Shown: positions 1 through 8,139 of the stretch, in pieces
Position numbering within the stretch: position 1 is the first letter of the stretch
Layout: the number at the start of each line of letters is the position of its first letter
Assembly: GCA_902783305.1 (NCBI GenBank)
Contig: CACZQU010000446.1
Location: 1-12,074, forward strand
Direction: 5' to 3'
Source of the DNA: an uncultured Lachnospiraceae bacterium
GTDB taxonomy: Bacteria; Bacillota; Clostridia; Lachnospirales; Lachnospiraceae
Length of the DNA stretch: 12,074 bases
The notes under the pieces: model-generated
The model's input: the letters and a program-made list of their open reading frames with translations, nothing else
Database searches by the model: none
Told to the model about the DNA's origin: nothing
Translations under genes and position numbers: made by a program

Positions 1-20
1 ATCCCGCTGCTTCTTTCACG

Positions 21-45
21 GTTACTATTCAGTTCCTTCCGTCCC
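21..45. repeat. Short dispersed repeat, left copy
   Basis: GTTACTATTCAG (21-32) and CCGTCCC (39-45) occur here separated by six bases. The same two blocks occur directly abutting at 11991-12009. A shared 12-mer alone is expected by chance in a 12-kb window, but two blocks in the same order, both in intergenic DNA, are harder to explain that way. It resembles the short intergenic repeats scattered in many Lachnospiraceae genomes; that family link is from memory. Confidence 0.45.
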
Positions 46-173
46 ATCTGTTTTTTGCCCGCGCCTGTGGTGCTTTTCCAATCTGCTTTGCATGACTGGA
101 TTCCTGCCCCCGGCTCGGCCGGTGCAAACGCGTGCCGCCTGCACGAAGCACCCTCATGATGGAAGGTGACAGT

Positions 174-183
174 AAAGGAGAGG
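174..183 (+). promoter_or_regulatory. Ribosome binding site of scfB
   Basis: AAAGGAGAGG lies 11 bases before the ATG at 195. No comparable site precedes the upstream in-frame GTG at 132, so this site sets the start of scfB at 195. Confidence 0.75.
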
Positions 184-194
184 ATTTTCAGCCA

Positions 195-1556
195 ATGAAG
201 CTGACCCACGAATATCGGAGCAACGGGTACAACATTGTACTCGATATTAACAGCGGATCGATACACCTGGTGGACGATGTTGCGTACGCGCTTATTCCGC
301 TTATGGAAGAGGGACATAGTCTTAAGGAATGTCAGGAAGAATTAAACGGGCTTTTTTCCTGGGATCAGATATCATCCGCCTGGGAGGAATGTACTACCCT
401 TGAGCACCAGGGAATGCTGTTCACAAAAGATCCCTATGAAAAGGTGGTCAGCGATTTTGTCCTTAGACCGCAGCCTGTCGTCAAAGCATTGTGCCTTCAT
501 ATTGCCCATGACTGTAATCTCGCCTGTCGGTATTGTTTTGCCGGAGAGGGAGAGTATCATGGCAGCAGAGGGCTGATGTCTTATGAAACCGGAAAGAAGG
601 CATTGGATTTTCTGATTGCTTCTTCCGGCTCGCGAAAAAATCTGGAAGTGGATTTCTTTGGCGGAGAACCACTGTTGAACTGGGAAACCGTAAAAGCCTT
701 AGTCGCTTACGGGAGGCAGATGGAGCCCGTTTATGACAAAAGGTTCCGGTTCACTCTGACGACGAACGGTGTCGGACTGAATGAGGAAATCATGGAATTC
801 TGCAACCGGGAGATGGGAAATGTCGTGCTGAGCATTGACGGCAGAAAAGAGATTCACGACCGGATGCGCCCGTTTCGTTCCGGAAAGGGAAGCTACGATG
901 TTGTTCTCCCGAAGTTTCTCAGATTCGCCGAGCTCAGGGGACAGAAGAATTATTACGTCAGAGGAACGTTTACCCATCACAATCTGGATTTCGCGGAGGA
1001 TGTCCTTCATCTGGCGGATCTGGGATTCAGACTGATCTCCGTGGAGCCTGTGGTTGCTCCTTCTGCTGCCGATTACGCGATAAAAGAGGAGGATCTGCCC
1101 AGGATCATGGAGCAATATGATTTTCTCGCGCAGGAAATGATCCGCAGACAGAAAGAAGGCCGTGGATTTCAGTTTTTCCACTTTATGATTGACCTGGAGG
1201 GCGGTCCTTGTGTATACAAAAGGCTTTCCGGGTGCGGGTCGGGTACAGAATACCTCGCTGTGACTCCCTGGGGGGATCTGTATCCCTGTCATCAGTTTGT
1301 CGGTGAAGAGCAGTTCCTTATGGGCAATGTGGAGACCGGAGTCACTAAGCCTGAGATTGCGCAGCAGTTTGCCTTGTGCAATGTTTATGCGAAGCCGGAA
1401 TGCAGGGACTGCTTTGCAAGATTTTACTGCAGCGGAGGCTGTGCGGCGAATGCCTTTCATTTCAGCGGAGATATCCGCGGAAATTACAGGATTGGATGTG
1501 AGCTTCAACGAAAGAGAACGGAGTGCGCCATTATGATCAAGGCGGCGCAGGCCTGA
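195..1556 (+). CDS. scfB: SCIFF peptide maturase (radical SAM/SPASM)
   Basis: This cytoplasmic radical SAM enzyme is predicted to form thioether cross-links in the ribosomally made six-cysteine SCIFF peptide. The 453-residue protein has an N-terminal peptide-recognition (RRE-like) region at about 1-95. The radical SAM CxxxCxxC motif follows with C107, C111 and C114, then FFGGEP and TTNG strand motifs of the fold. The C-terminal SPASM region has C339, C347, G-x4-C ending at C365, then CRDC-x5-C-x3-C and a final Cys near the end, which would bind auxiliary 4Fe-4S clusters. Length and architecture match the SCIFF maturase family. The start at 195 is chosen because AAAGGAGAGG precedes it; an in-frame GTG at 132 has no site and adds an atypical tail. 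secDF follows after 95 bases, the usual clostridial order. The precursor gene scfA is not in the window. SCIFF assignment is confident; the actual peptide substrate is inferred. Confidence 0.9.
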   Translation: MKLTHEYRSNGYNIVLDINSGSIHLVDDVAYALIPLMEEGHSLKECQEELNGLFSWDQISSAWEECTTLEHQGMLFTKDPYEKVVSDFVLRPQPVVKALCLHIAHDCNLACRYCFAGEGEYHGSRGLMSYETGKKALDFLIASSGSRKNLEVDFFGGEPLLNWETVKALVAYGRQMEPVYDKRFRFTLTTNGVGLNEEIMEFCNREMGNVVLSIDGRKEIHDRMRPFRSGKGSYDVVLPKFLRFAELRGQKNYYVRGTFTHHNLDFAEDVLHLADLGFRLISVEPVVAPSAADYAIKEEDLPRIMEQYDFLAQEMIRRQKEGRGFQFFHFMIDLEGGPCVYKRLSGCGSGTEYLAVTPWGDLYPCHQFVGEEQFLMGNVETGVTKPEIAQQFALCNVYAKPECRDCFARFYCSGGCAANAFHFSGDIRGNYRIGCELQRKRTECAIMIKAAQA

Positions 1557-1651
1557 GATTTGCGATGAGCATTCTCTGACGAAGCAAGGAACAATCCGGT
1601 CCGCAGGAGTCATTTTGCACTACAACCAAGTATTTTAGAAGGGAAGCAAAG

Positions 1652-4075
1652 ATGAAGAAGAAAACGGGAATCGCGGTTCTGATTCTGACCGTGATCGTAA
1701 CTGTATTTTTATGCTATACTGCCGGGATTGGGTTCGGACCGGATCATTCCGGTTCAGCCAGAAACATAAAGACGGGTCTGGACCTTGCCGGTGGTGTCAG
1801 CATCACTTACAAAACAGTGGTAGACAATCCTGACAGTGAGGATCTGGCGGATACAATCTATAAACTGCAGAAGCGTGTCGAACAGTACAGCACTGAAGCA
1901 CAGGTTTATCAGGAGGGCGGGAACCGTATCAACGTCGAAATTCCCGGTGTCACAGATGCCAATTCGATTCTCGAGGATCTCGGCAAACCGGGTTCTTTGT
2001 GCTTTATCGAAATGACAGACAGTGAGGGCAATGCCAATTTCGCGTATGATGCCTCTGCCGAGAGCCGCTATTCCCTTTCCCGTTCCATTGACGAGATCCG
2101 TGAAGCCGGTTCTGTTGTGCTTGAGGGCAGCGAGGTCGCTGACGCGGAAGGCGTTGCGTACCAGGATCAGACGACGAAGGCAGTATCCTATCAGGTCAGG
2201 CTTGAGCTCACCGAGGAAGGAAAGAACCGCTTCGCAGAAGCGACAACGGCCAATGTTGGAAAACAGATTGCTATTGTTTACGATGGGGAAATCATCAGTG
2301 CGCCTACCGTCAACGAAGCGATTACCGGCGGAAGCGCCCAGATCACCGGGATGAACGATCTTCAGGATGCGAAAACCCTTGCATCCTTTATCCGCATCGG
2401 CTCACTTTCCCTTGAACTTGAAGAGCTTCGTTCCAGCGTAGTTGCGGCGCAGCTTGGTCTTGACGCGATCCGCACCAGCCTTATTGCCGGAGCGATCGGC
2501 CTTGTGCTTGTCATTCTTCTGATGATCTTCGTCTATAAGCTTCCCGGCATCGCAGCGGGAATTTCACTGATTCTGTATACCGCCATTATCATGATCCTGC
2601 TTCTGGGCTTTGAGGTCACCCTGACCCTTCCGGGTATCGCAGGTATCATTCTTGGTATCGGTATGGCTGTTGACGCCAATGTCATTATTTATGCCCGTAT
2701 CCGGGAAGAGATCGGAAGCGGCCTTTCGGTTCATGGAGCGATTAAAAGCGGTTTCAGTAAGGCTTTTTCCGCAATATTTGACGGAAATATCACAACACTG
2801 ATTGCCGCTGTCGTTCTGATGAGACTGGGATCCGGCCCTGTGAAGGGCTTTGCCTATACCCTGGCGATGAGTATCCTCGTTTCCATGTTCTCCGCGCTTG
2901 TGGTATCCCGTCTGCTGATTTATGCATTCTATGCTATCGGCGCCCGGGAGGAGAAGTACTATGGGAGCATCGTCTATAACAAAACATATGATTTCCTCGG
3001 AAAAAGAAAGCTGTTTTTCCTGATCTCTCTGGTGCTGATTCTTGCCGGACCCGTCGGCATGCTGATCAATAAAGGAATCAACGGAAATATTCTCAACTAC
3101 AGCCTCGAGTTTTCCGGTGGTACATCCACCAATGTTACCTTCAATGAAGACCTTGACATGAAAACGATTGATTCGGAGGTCGTTCCGGTTGTCGAGAGCA
3201 TTACCGGGGATTCCAACATTCAGCCTACCAAGGTTGTAGGAACCAATCAGGTCATCATCAAGACCCGTTCTCTTTCACTGGATGAAAGAGAGGCGCTGAA
3301 TCAGGCGATCATCGACAAATTTGACGTGAATCCGGACCTGATTCAGGCGGAAAGCATCTCCTCCACCATCAGCAGTGAGATGAGAAGGGATGCGGTTGTA
3401 GCTGTGATCATCGCCACGATCTGCATGCTTCTGTATATCTGGCTGCGGTTTAAGGATCTCCGGTTTGCCGGAAGTGCAGTGCTCGCGCTGATCCATGACG
3501 TTCTTGTGGTACTTACCTTCTACGTCATCTCCAGGACAAGCGTCGGTAATACCTTTATTGCCTGCATGCTTACGATCGTCGGTTATTCGATCAATGCGAC
3601 CATCGTCATCTTTGACCGTATCCGTGAGAAGCTTCAGCCGGGGATGAATGACAGGCAGCTTGAAACCCTTTGTAATGAGAGTGTGACCCAGACTCTGACC
3701 AGAAGTATTTATACTTCTCTTACCACCTTCATTATGGTTCTGGTGCTTTTCATTCTTGGTGTAGCATCAATCAAAGAGTTTGCAGCTCCTCTTATGGTGG
3801 GTATTATCTGCGGTGCCTATTCTTCAGTGTGCATCACCAGTGCTCTGTGGTTTATCATGAGAACCCGACTGCGCAAAAAGGATGCTTCCAGGGTGACGGG
3901 AAACCAGTCCGTGAATCGTTCATCTGTCCCGAAGGGCACTGCCTCTGGTAAAGACAGCGGAAAATCTGCCTCTGAGACAGGGCAGAGCCAGCCCAAAAAG
4001 AAAAACCGCAAAAGGGCAGCACAGCGGCTCGCCAGAGAAGAAGCCGAAAAACAGACAAAAGACAGCATTGAATAA
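1652..4075 (+). CDS. secDF: Fused protein translocase SecD-SecF
   Basis: This membrane RND-type accessory motor of the Sec translocon uses the proton gradient to help pull preproteins across the membrane. The 807-residue protein joins SecD (about 1-440) and SecF (about 440-735), as in Bacillus SecDF. Seen in order: an N-terminal membrane segment (about 7-27), a large external domain, SecD segments 2-6 with the GMAVDANV motif (D341), a new membrane segment at about 453-475 opening SecF, the EFSGGT motif, then SecF segments with SINATIVIFDRIRE and R684 in TQTLTRS. D341 and R684 match two of the three charged residues needed for proton-driven function in Thermus SecDF. The third, an Asp in SecF, is Ala649 here. 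The last 70 or so residues are a hydrophilic, Lys/Arg/Gln-rich cytoplasmic tail ending in a basic helix. GGGAAG gives a weak ribosome site before the ATG; no clear promoter is seen in the 95-base gap after scfB. Confidence 0.95.
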   Translation: MKKKTGIAVLILTVIVTVFLCYTAGIGFGPDHSGSARNIKTGLDLAGGVSITYKTVVDNPDSEDLADTIYKLQKRVEQYSTEAQVYQEGGNRINVEIPGVTDANSILEDLGKPGSLCFIEMTDSEGNANFAYDASAESRYSLSRSIDEIREAGSVVLEGSEVADAEGVAYQDQTTKAVSYQVRLELTEEGKNRFAEATTANVGKQIAIVYDGEIISAPTVNEAITGGSAQITGMNDLQDAKTLASFIRIGSLSLELEELRSSVVAAQLGLDAIRTSLIAGAIGLVLVILLMIFVYKLPGIAAGISLILYTAIIMILLLGFEVTLTLPGIAGIILGIGMAVDANVIIYARIREEIGSGLSVHGAIKSGFSKAFSAIFDGNITTLIAAVVLMRLGSGPVKGFAYTLAMSILVSMFSALVVSRLLIYAFYAIGAREEKYYGSIVYNKTYDFLGKRKLFFLISLVLILAGPVGMLINKGINGNILNYSLEFSGGTSTNVTFNEDLDMKTIDSEVVPVVESITGDSNIQPTKVVGTNQVIIKTRSLSLDEREALNQAIIDKFDVNPDLIQAESISSTISSEMRRDAVVAVIIATICMLLYIWLRFKDLRFAGSAVLALIHDVLVVLTFYVISRTSVGNTFIACMLTIVGYSINATIVIFDRIREKLQPGMNDRQLETLCNESVTQTLTRSIYTSLTTFIMVLVLFILGVASIKEFAAPLMVGIICGAYSSVCITSALWFIMRTRLRKKDASRVTGNQSVNRSSVPKGTASGKDSGKSASETGQSQPKKKNRKRAAQRLAREEAEKQTKDSIE

Positions 4076-4108
4076 AGATACGAACTAATTAATCTGGTTT
4101 ATTAACTG

Positions 4109-4197
4109 CCCGGGACTCTCCCGGATCCGCTATAGAAGGATCAGGCACGAGCCATGTGTCTGATAGGCTTCCGCAGCAGCATCCGCAGCGTCCCGGG
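4109..4197. repeat. Cluster of inverted repeats ahead of recJ
   Basis: Three possible stems lie in the 146-base secDF-recJ gap. CCGGGA (4110-4115) pairs with TCCCGG (4119-4124) around a 3-base loop. ATCAGGCAC (4140-4148) pairs with GTGTCTGAT (4156-4164), with one G-U pair. CCCGGGAC (4109-4116) can also pair with GTCCCGGG (4190-4197), which excludes the first stem. No T-run follows any of them, so this is not a standard intrinsic terminator. A structured leader or processing site for recJ is possible; I do not recognise a known riboswitch. Confidence 0.4.
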
Positions 4198-4221
4198 TTT
4201 GTTTTCACGTGTGGGTAGATT

Positions 4222-5940
4222 ATGCAAAAATGGATGGTTGCGTCAAAAAAGGCAGATTTCACCAGAATTGGAGTTACCTTTGGAATTGACCCTGTCATAG
4301 CCAGGCTGATCAGGAACAGGGATATCATAGGAGACGATCAGATCAGACATTATCTGGAAGGCCGGCTTGATGACATTCCGTCTCCGTGGCAGATGGCGGG
4401 CATGGAGGAGGCGGCGGAGCTTCTGAGCGAAAAAATCAGACAAAAAAAACCGATCCGGATCATCGGTGATTACGACATTGATGGTGTAATGGCTGTGTTT
4501 ATTCTGTCCTCCGGGCTTGCGCGGCTCGGAGCTGTGCTGGATTCAAAAATTCCGGACCGGATTACGGATGGATATGGACTGAATGAGCACATGATTGAGC
4601 AGGCAAAGGAAGACGGTATTGATACTATTATCACCTGTGACAATGGTATTGCTGCCCGCGAGCCAGTCAGACTTGCCCGTGAATATGGGATTACCGTTGT
4701 GGTTACGGATCATCACGATATTCCATTTGAAGAGAAAAACGGGAAGAAGACATGGATCCTGCCTCCGGCAAATGTTATCCTCAATCCGAAACAGGAAGAC
4801 TGTACCTATCCATACAAAAACATCTGCGGTGCGGTTGTTGCATGGAAGCTGGTTTTTGCTTTGTATCAGAAAAACGGGATAGATATGGAACTGGCGTGGA
4901 AGTATCTTCCCTTTGCGGCAATCGCTACAGTCGGAGATGTAATGGAACTGCAGGGTGAAAACCGGATCCTGGTAAAGGAAGGGCTCAAAGCGATTCCTCA
5001 GACGGAAAATGTCGGATTACAGGCACTCCTGCAGGCGGCGGGACTGGAAGACAAGGAAATCTCAGCCTACCATGTAGGCTTTGTCATCGGCCCCTGCATC
5101 AATGCCTGCGGACGCCTTGACAGCGCACACAGAGCTCTGGAGCTGTTTATGGAGGAAGATAAGGAAAAGGCGGCCCAGATAGCAGGAGAGCTTCGTGATC
5201 TGAATGAAAGCCGCAAAGCCATGACGGAAGAGGGCGTGGAAGCTGCAGTATCGTCCATCACTGAAAGCATGCTTCACAGTGACAAGGTTCTTGTCATCTA
5301 TCTGCCCGAATGCCATGAAAGCATAGCGGGGATTATAGCCGGAAGAATCAGGGAGACGTATCACAGGCCTTGTTTTATTCTGACAAAAGGGGAAAAATGC
5401 GTTAAGGGAAGCGGAAGATCCATTGAAGAATACCCGATGTATGAGGAGCTTAACCGTTGCAGCGATTTACTGGAGCAGTTCGGAGGTCATCCGATGGCTG
5501 CCGGACTTTCCCTTAAGGAAGAAAACGTGGATATACTCCGCAGACGTCTGAACGCCAACTGTACTCTGACCCAGGAGCAGTTAGCCGAAAAAATCATGAT
5601 TGACGCGGCAATGCCTATCGCATACATTTCCCGTAAACTGGTAAACCAGATCTCTCTTCTGGAGCCTTTCGGAAAAGGTAATGAAAAGCCTTTGTTTGCC
5701 CAGAAGGATCTCCATGTCGTTGATTGCAGAGTGTTGGGAAAAAACAGCAATGTGCTGAGGATGCGTGTGAGTGATTCTGCGGGATTTATGATGTCCGCAG
5801 TCTATTTCGGAAATGCCCGGAAATTCTATAATGACCTGAAGGATAAGCGCCGGATTGCGGCTACCTATTATCCGGAGATCAATTCTTATCTGGGAAGAGA
5901 AACGCTGCAGATCGTGATTCAGAATTATAAGGTATATTAA
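4222..5940 (+). CDS. recJ: Single-stranded-DNA-specific exonuclease RecJ
   Basis: RecJ degrades single-stranded DNA 5' to 3' in recombination and mismatch/base-excision repair in the cytoplasm, using two metal ions. The 572-residue protein is full length for the family. The DHH phosphoesterase domain shows DYDIDG (83-88), TCDNG with D140, the DHH triad (163-165), D239 in ATVGDV and GPCINACGRL (290-299). The DHHA1 domain shows H365 with SIAGI, GSGRS (396-400) and GGHPMAAG (421-428). The last 120 or so residues fit the RecJ OB-fold. All expected metal ligands are present, so it should be active. The start at ATG 4222 gives the usual RecJ N-terminus (MQKW...KKADF) but only a weak ribosome site (GGGTAG) precedes it. 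It sits 146 bases after secDF in the same direction, a gene order seen in other Clostridia. Confidence 0.95.
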   Translation: MQKWMVASKKADFTRIGVTFGIDPVIARLIRNRDIIGDDQIRHYLEGRLDDIPSPWQMAGMEEAAELLSEKIRQKKPIRIIGDYDIDGVMAVFILSSGLARLGAVLDSKIPDRITDGYGLNEHMIEQAKEDGIDTIITCDNGIAAREPVRLAREYGITVVVTDHHDIPFEEKNGKKTWILPPANVILNPKQEDCTYPYKNICGAVVAWKLVFALYQKNGIDMELAWKYLPFAAIATVGDVMELQGENRILVKEGLKAIPQTENVGLQALLQAAGLEDKEISAYHVGFVIGPCINACGRLDSAHRALELFMEEDKEKAAQIAGELRDLNESRKAMTEEGVEAAVSSITESMLHSDKVLVIYLPECHESIAGIIAGRIRETYHRPCFILTKGEKCVKGSGRSIEEYPMYEELNRCSDLLEQFGGHPMAAGLSLKEENVDILRRRLNANCTLTQEQLAEKIMIDAAMPIAYISRKLVNQISLLEPFGKGNEKPLFAQKDLHVVDCRVLGKNSNVLRMRVSDSAGFMMSAVYFGNARKFYNDLKDKRRIAATYYPEINSYLGRETLQIVIQNYKVY

Positions 5941-5994
5941 GTCAACGGTTGGGAGCATTGATGGCTCAGAGGGGAAGCGGCACAGGCAGGGGCG

Positions 5995-6023
5995 TTGAAA
6001 ACAGAAGAGAAACCGTGTATAAT
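5995..6023 (+). promoter_or_regulatory. Sigma-A promoter for the ppi-coaBC-panT-coaX-cbiB run
   Basis: TTGAAA (5995-6000) and a perfect TATAAT (6018-6023) are separated by 17 bases, the optimal spacing. TG lies immediately before the -10. Transcription should start near 6030, about 35 bases before the cyclophilin ATG. This is the clearest promoter in the window and suggests the genes after recJ form their own transcription unit. Confidence 0.75.
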
Positions 6024-6065
6024 GATTCATGGTTTTGACCTTATTCAGTTTAAGGAGATGACAAA

Positions 6066-6851
6066 ATGAAAAAGAAATCATTCATGATTTTTCTGGCTGT
6101 TGCCGCGGCGGGAGCGCTTGCGTTGTCTGGCTGTCAGAAAAATCCACCCTCCGGAAGCGAAGAAAGTGCTGCAGAAAGTACCGATTCCTCCGGCAGGGAG
6201 CGCGCGCCTGCTGCTACGGATGAAGATATTGCGGCTGCCGGCTTTACCAGCCTGGATCCTGAGGAGGGCTCTTCTTCCGTCAGCCAGGATGCACTCCCGG
6301 ACCGGTCCGCGGCAGTGGTACTGGATACCTCGGATCTCCTTTCCGGGATTCATCACGCGATCATTGAGGTGGAGGATTTCGGACCGATCTATATCGAGCT
6401 TGATGCGGATCAGGCTCCGATTACCGTTACGAATTTCGTCAAGCTTGCCCAGGAGGGCTTTTATGACGGATTGACCTTTCACCGGGTTGTACCCAATTTT
6501 ATGATTCAGGGTGGAGATCCTAACGGCAACGGAACCGGCGGATCTTCCGAGTCCATCAAAGGAGAGTTTCCGGATAACGGAGTGGAAAACAACCTTACCC
6601 ATACCAGAGGAACTATCTCCATGGCCAGGACGGATGATCCGGATTCAGCTACCTCCCAGTTTTTTATCATGCACCAGAATTATAATCGGATTGACGGCGG
6701 GTATGCGGCGTTTGGACATGTGACGGAAGGAATTGAAGTAGTGGATGCTATCGTGGAATACGCAGATACGGTTGACAGAAATCCGCAGAGCGGAGTGATC
6801 ACCAATATTGTGGATCAACCCTTGATTACCACGATTCTGATTATCGACTGA
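6066..6851 (+). CDS. Cyclophilin-type peptidyl-prolyl isomerase, lipoprotein
   Basis: This enzyme is predicted to speed cis-trans isomerisation of X-Pro bonds in exported proteins at the outer face of the cell membrane. The 261-residue precursor starts with a basic, hydrophobic signal peptide and a lipobox LSGC with C23 as the lipidated residue. A Ser/Glu-rich linker of low complexity follows (about 24-92). The cyclophilin domain runs from about 95 to 261, with FHRV (R140), F145, Q148 in QGGDP, and SQFFIM, all matching catalytic-site positions of the family. Arg208 stands where cyclophilin A has the cyclosporin-binding Trp, as in many bacterial members. AAGGAG lies 8 bases before the ATG. A strong promoter lies just upstream, and coaBC begins 15 bases after the stop, so the two are likely co-transcribed although their functions are unrelated. 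Confidence 0.93.
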   Translation: MKKKSFMIFLAVAAAGALALSGCQKNPPSGSEESAAESTDSSGRERAPAATDEDIAAAGFTSLDPEEGSSSVSQDALPDRSAAVVLDTSDLLSGIHHAIIEVEDFGPIYIELDADQAPITVTNFVKLAQEGFYDGLTFHRVVPNFMIQGGDPNGNGTGGSSESIKGEFPDNGVENNLTHTRGTISMARTDDPDSATSQFFIMHQNYNRIDGGYAAFGHVTEGIEVVDAIVEYADTVDRNPQSGVITNIVDQPLITTILIID

Positions 6852-6866
6852 TCAGGAGGCGGCTTT

Positions 6867-8057
6867 ATGTTGAGAGGGAAAACCATACTGCTTGGTGTTA
6901 CCGGGAGTATAGCTGCGTACAAAGCGGCATGCCTTGCGAGCAGCCTCGTCAGGGAGCACGCGGATGTTCATGTCATCATGACGCGGAATGCCTGTAATTT
7001 TATTCATCCTGTTACTTTTGAAACGCTGACCGGCAATAAGTGTCTCGTGGATACCTTTGACCGGAATTTCGAGTTTCAGGTTGAACATATCTCCCTTGCG
7101 AAAAAAGCGGATCTTCTGATGATTGCGCCTGCGACAGCAAATGTGATTGGGAAGCTTGCCCATGGCATTGCGGATGACATGCTCACGACAACCACATTGG
7201 CCTGTCAGTGCCCCGTATATACAGCGCCGGCAATGAACACCAGGATGTATCACAACAAGGTTGTGCAGGACAATCTGTCGATTCTGGCACATCTTGGAGT
7301 TCATCTTATCACCCCTGCTTCCGGGAGGCTGGCTTGCGGGGATTCTGGTGAGGGAAAAATGCCGGAGCCGGATGATCTGAAGGAGTATATCATCAGGGAA
7401 CTGGCTTTGCCCAAGGATTTTGACGGCAGACGGGTTCTGGGTACGGCAGGACCTACTCAGGAGAGCATCGATCCGGTGCGCTATATCACCAATCATTCTT
7501 CCGGGAAGATGGGATATGCGATTGCCAGGAATGCTATGCTGAGGGGAGCTGAGGTCACTCTGGTCTCGGGGCCTGTGAGCATTGCTCCGCCTCCCTTTGT
7601 CAATTTCATTCCGGTGACGACGGCCAGTGAGATGTTTCACGCGGTTACCTCCATCAGTTCCCGGTTTGATTTTATCATCAAGGCTGCTGCAGTAGCGGAC
7701 TTTCGTCCGAGGGAAGTACAGGATGACAAAATCAAAAAGAAGGGTTCAGGCATGACACTGGAGCTGGAGCCCACTGATGATATCCTGGGATATCTGGGAG
7801 CTCATAAACCGGAGGGACAGATTCTTTGCGGGTTCTCCATGGAGACAAAGGAAATGCTTCATTATGCCAGGCAGAAGCTGGCCGGCAAGAACCTGGATCT
7901 GATTGCGGCAAACAATGTGAAAGAGGAAGGCGCAGGCTTTGGTGTAGATACCAATGTGCTGACCCTGATTACCAGGGAAAGCGAGACGGCGCTTCCGCTC
8001 ATGAGCAAGGAGGAGGCGGCCGGAAAGCTTCTTGACATCGCACTGTCCCTGGTTTAA
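6867..8057 (+). CDS. coaBC: Bifunctional phosphopantothenoylcysteine synthetase/decarboxylase
   Basis: CoaBC carries out two cytoplasmic steps of coenzyme A synthesis. It joins 4'-phosphopantothenate to cysteine, then decarboxylates the product to 4'-phosphopantetheine with FMN. The 396-residue protein has an N-terminal CoaC half (about 1-180): GSIAAYK near 13-19, catalytic H74, PAMNTRM (121-127) and the ACGD loop with C157. The C-terminal CoaB half (about 188-396) shows GPTQESIDPVRYITNHSSGKMG, AAAVADFRP (273-281) and the lysine-rich stretch at 288-292 before the TLELEPTDDI strand. All main catalytic residues of both halves are visible. AGGAGG ends 8 bases before the ATG. It lies between a cyclophilin gene and a panT-like gene, with coaX further on, consistent with a pantothenate-to-CoA cluster. 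Confidence 0.95.
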   Translation: MLRGKTILLGVTGSIAAYKAACLASSLVREHADVHVIMTRNACNFIHPVTFETLTGNKCLVDTFDRNFEFQVEHISLAKKADLLMIAPATANVIGKLAHGIADDMLTTTTLACQCPVYTAPAMNTRMYHNKVVQDNLSILAHLGVHLITPASGRLACGDSGEGKMPEPDDLKEYIIRELALPKDFDGRRVLGTAGPTQESIDPVRYITNHSSGKMGYAIARNAMLRGAEVTLVSGPVSIAPPPFVNFIPVTTASEMFHAVTSISSRFDFIIKAAAVADFRPREVQDDKIKKKGSGMTLELEPTDDILGYLGAHKPEGQILCGFSMETKEMLHYARQKLAGKNLDLIAANNVKEEGAGFGVDTNVLTLITRESETALPLMSKEEAAGKLLDIALSLV

Positions 8058-8126
8058 TATGATTCAGGCACCAAATGGTCTTTTTTATCCAAACCTGTAT
8101 TGTATCTCCGCATGGAGAATAGTAAC

Positions 8127-8133
8127 AAGGAGG
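8127..8133 (+). promoter_or_regulatory. Ribosome binding site of panT-like gene
   Basis: AAGGAGG lies 6 bases before ATG 8140. This fixes the start of the S component there and rules out in-frame starts further upstream that would overlap coaBC. Confidence 0.85.
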
Positions 8134-8139
8134 AACAAC

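Larger units (their letters stand above)
1..194. other. Gene-free left end upstream of scfB
   Basis: No gene is recognised here. The three forward frames stay open for much of the stretch (the first to about position 156), but none encodes a plausible protein start or a known family. In particular, no cysteine-rich peptide resembling the C-terminus of a SCIFF precursor (CxxxC-type spacing ending near GNQSC) is seen. SCIFF precursor genes normally sit just before the maturase, so scfA should lie left of base 1 or has been displaced. The stretch contains a short repeat copy (21-45) and ends with the scfB ribosome binding site. Confidence 0.6.

Noticed and set aside
132-194. Upstream in-frame start for scfB
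   Set aside because: The GTG at 132 has no ribosome site and adds 21 residues not typical of the family. The ATG at 195 follows AAAGGAGAGG.
699-1613. Long open frame of about 300 codons on the - strand across scfB
   Set aside because: It lies antisense to a clearly real radical SAM gene, has no recognisable motif and no ribosome site. Long antisense frames are common opposite genes of this codon use.
1615-1636. Possible promoter ahead of secDF (TTGCAC and TATTTT)
   Set aside because: The two boxes are only about 10 bases apart, too close for a sigma-A promoter.
6852-7640. Open frame of about 260 codons on the - strand across coaBC
   Set aside because: It is antisense to a gene with complete catalytic motifs. 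The translation is rich in Arg/His/Pro and looks non-coding.
8032-8139. Longer panT start overlapping the end of coaBC
   Set aside because: The extra 36 residues do not look like an S-component N-terminus, and AAGGAGG sits exactly ahead of ATG 8140.
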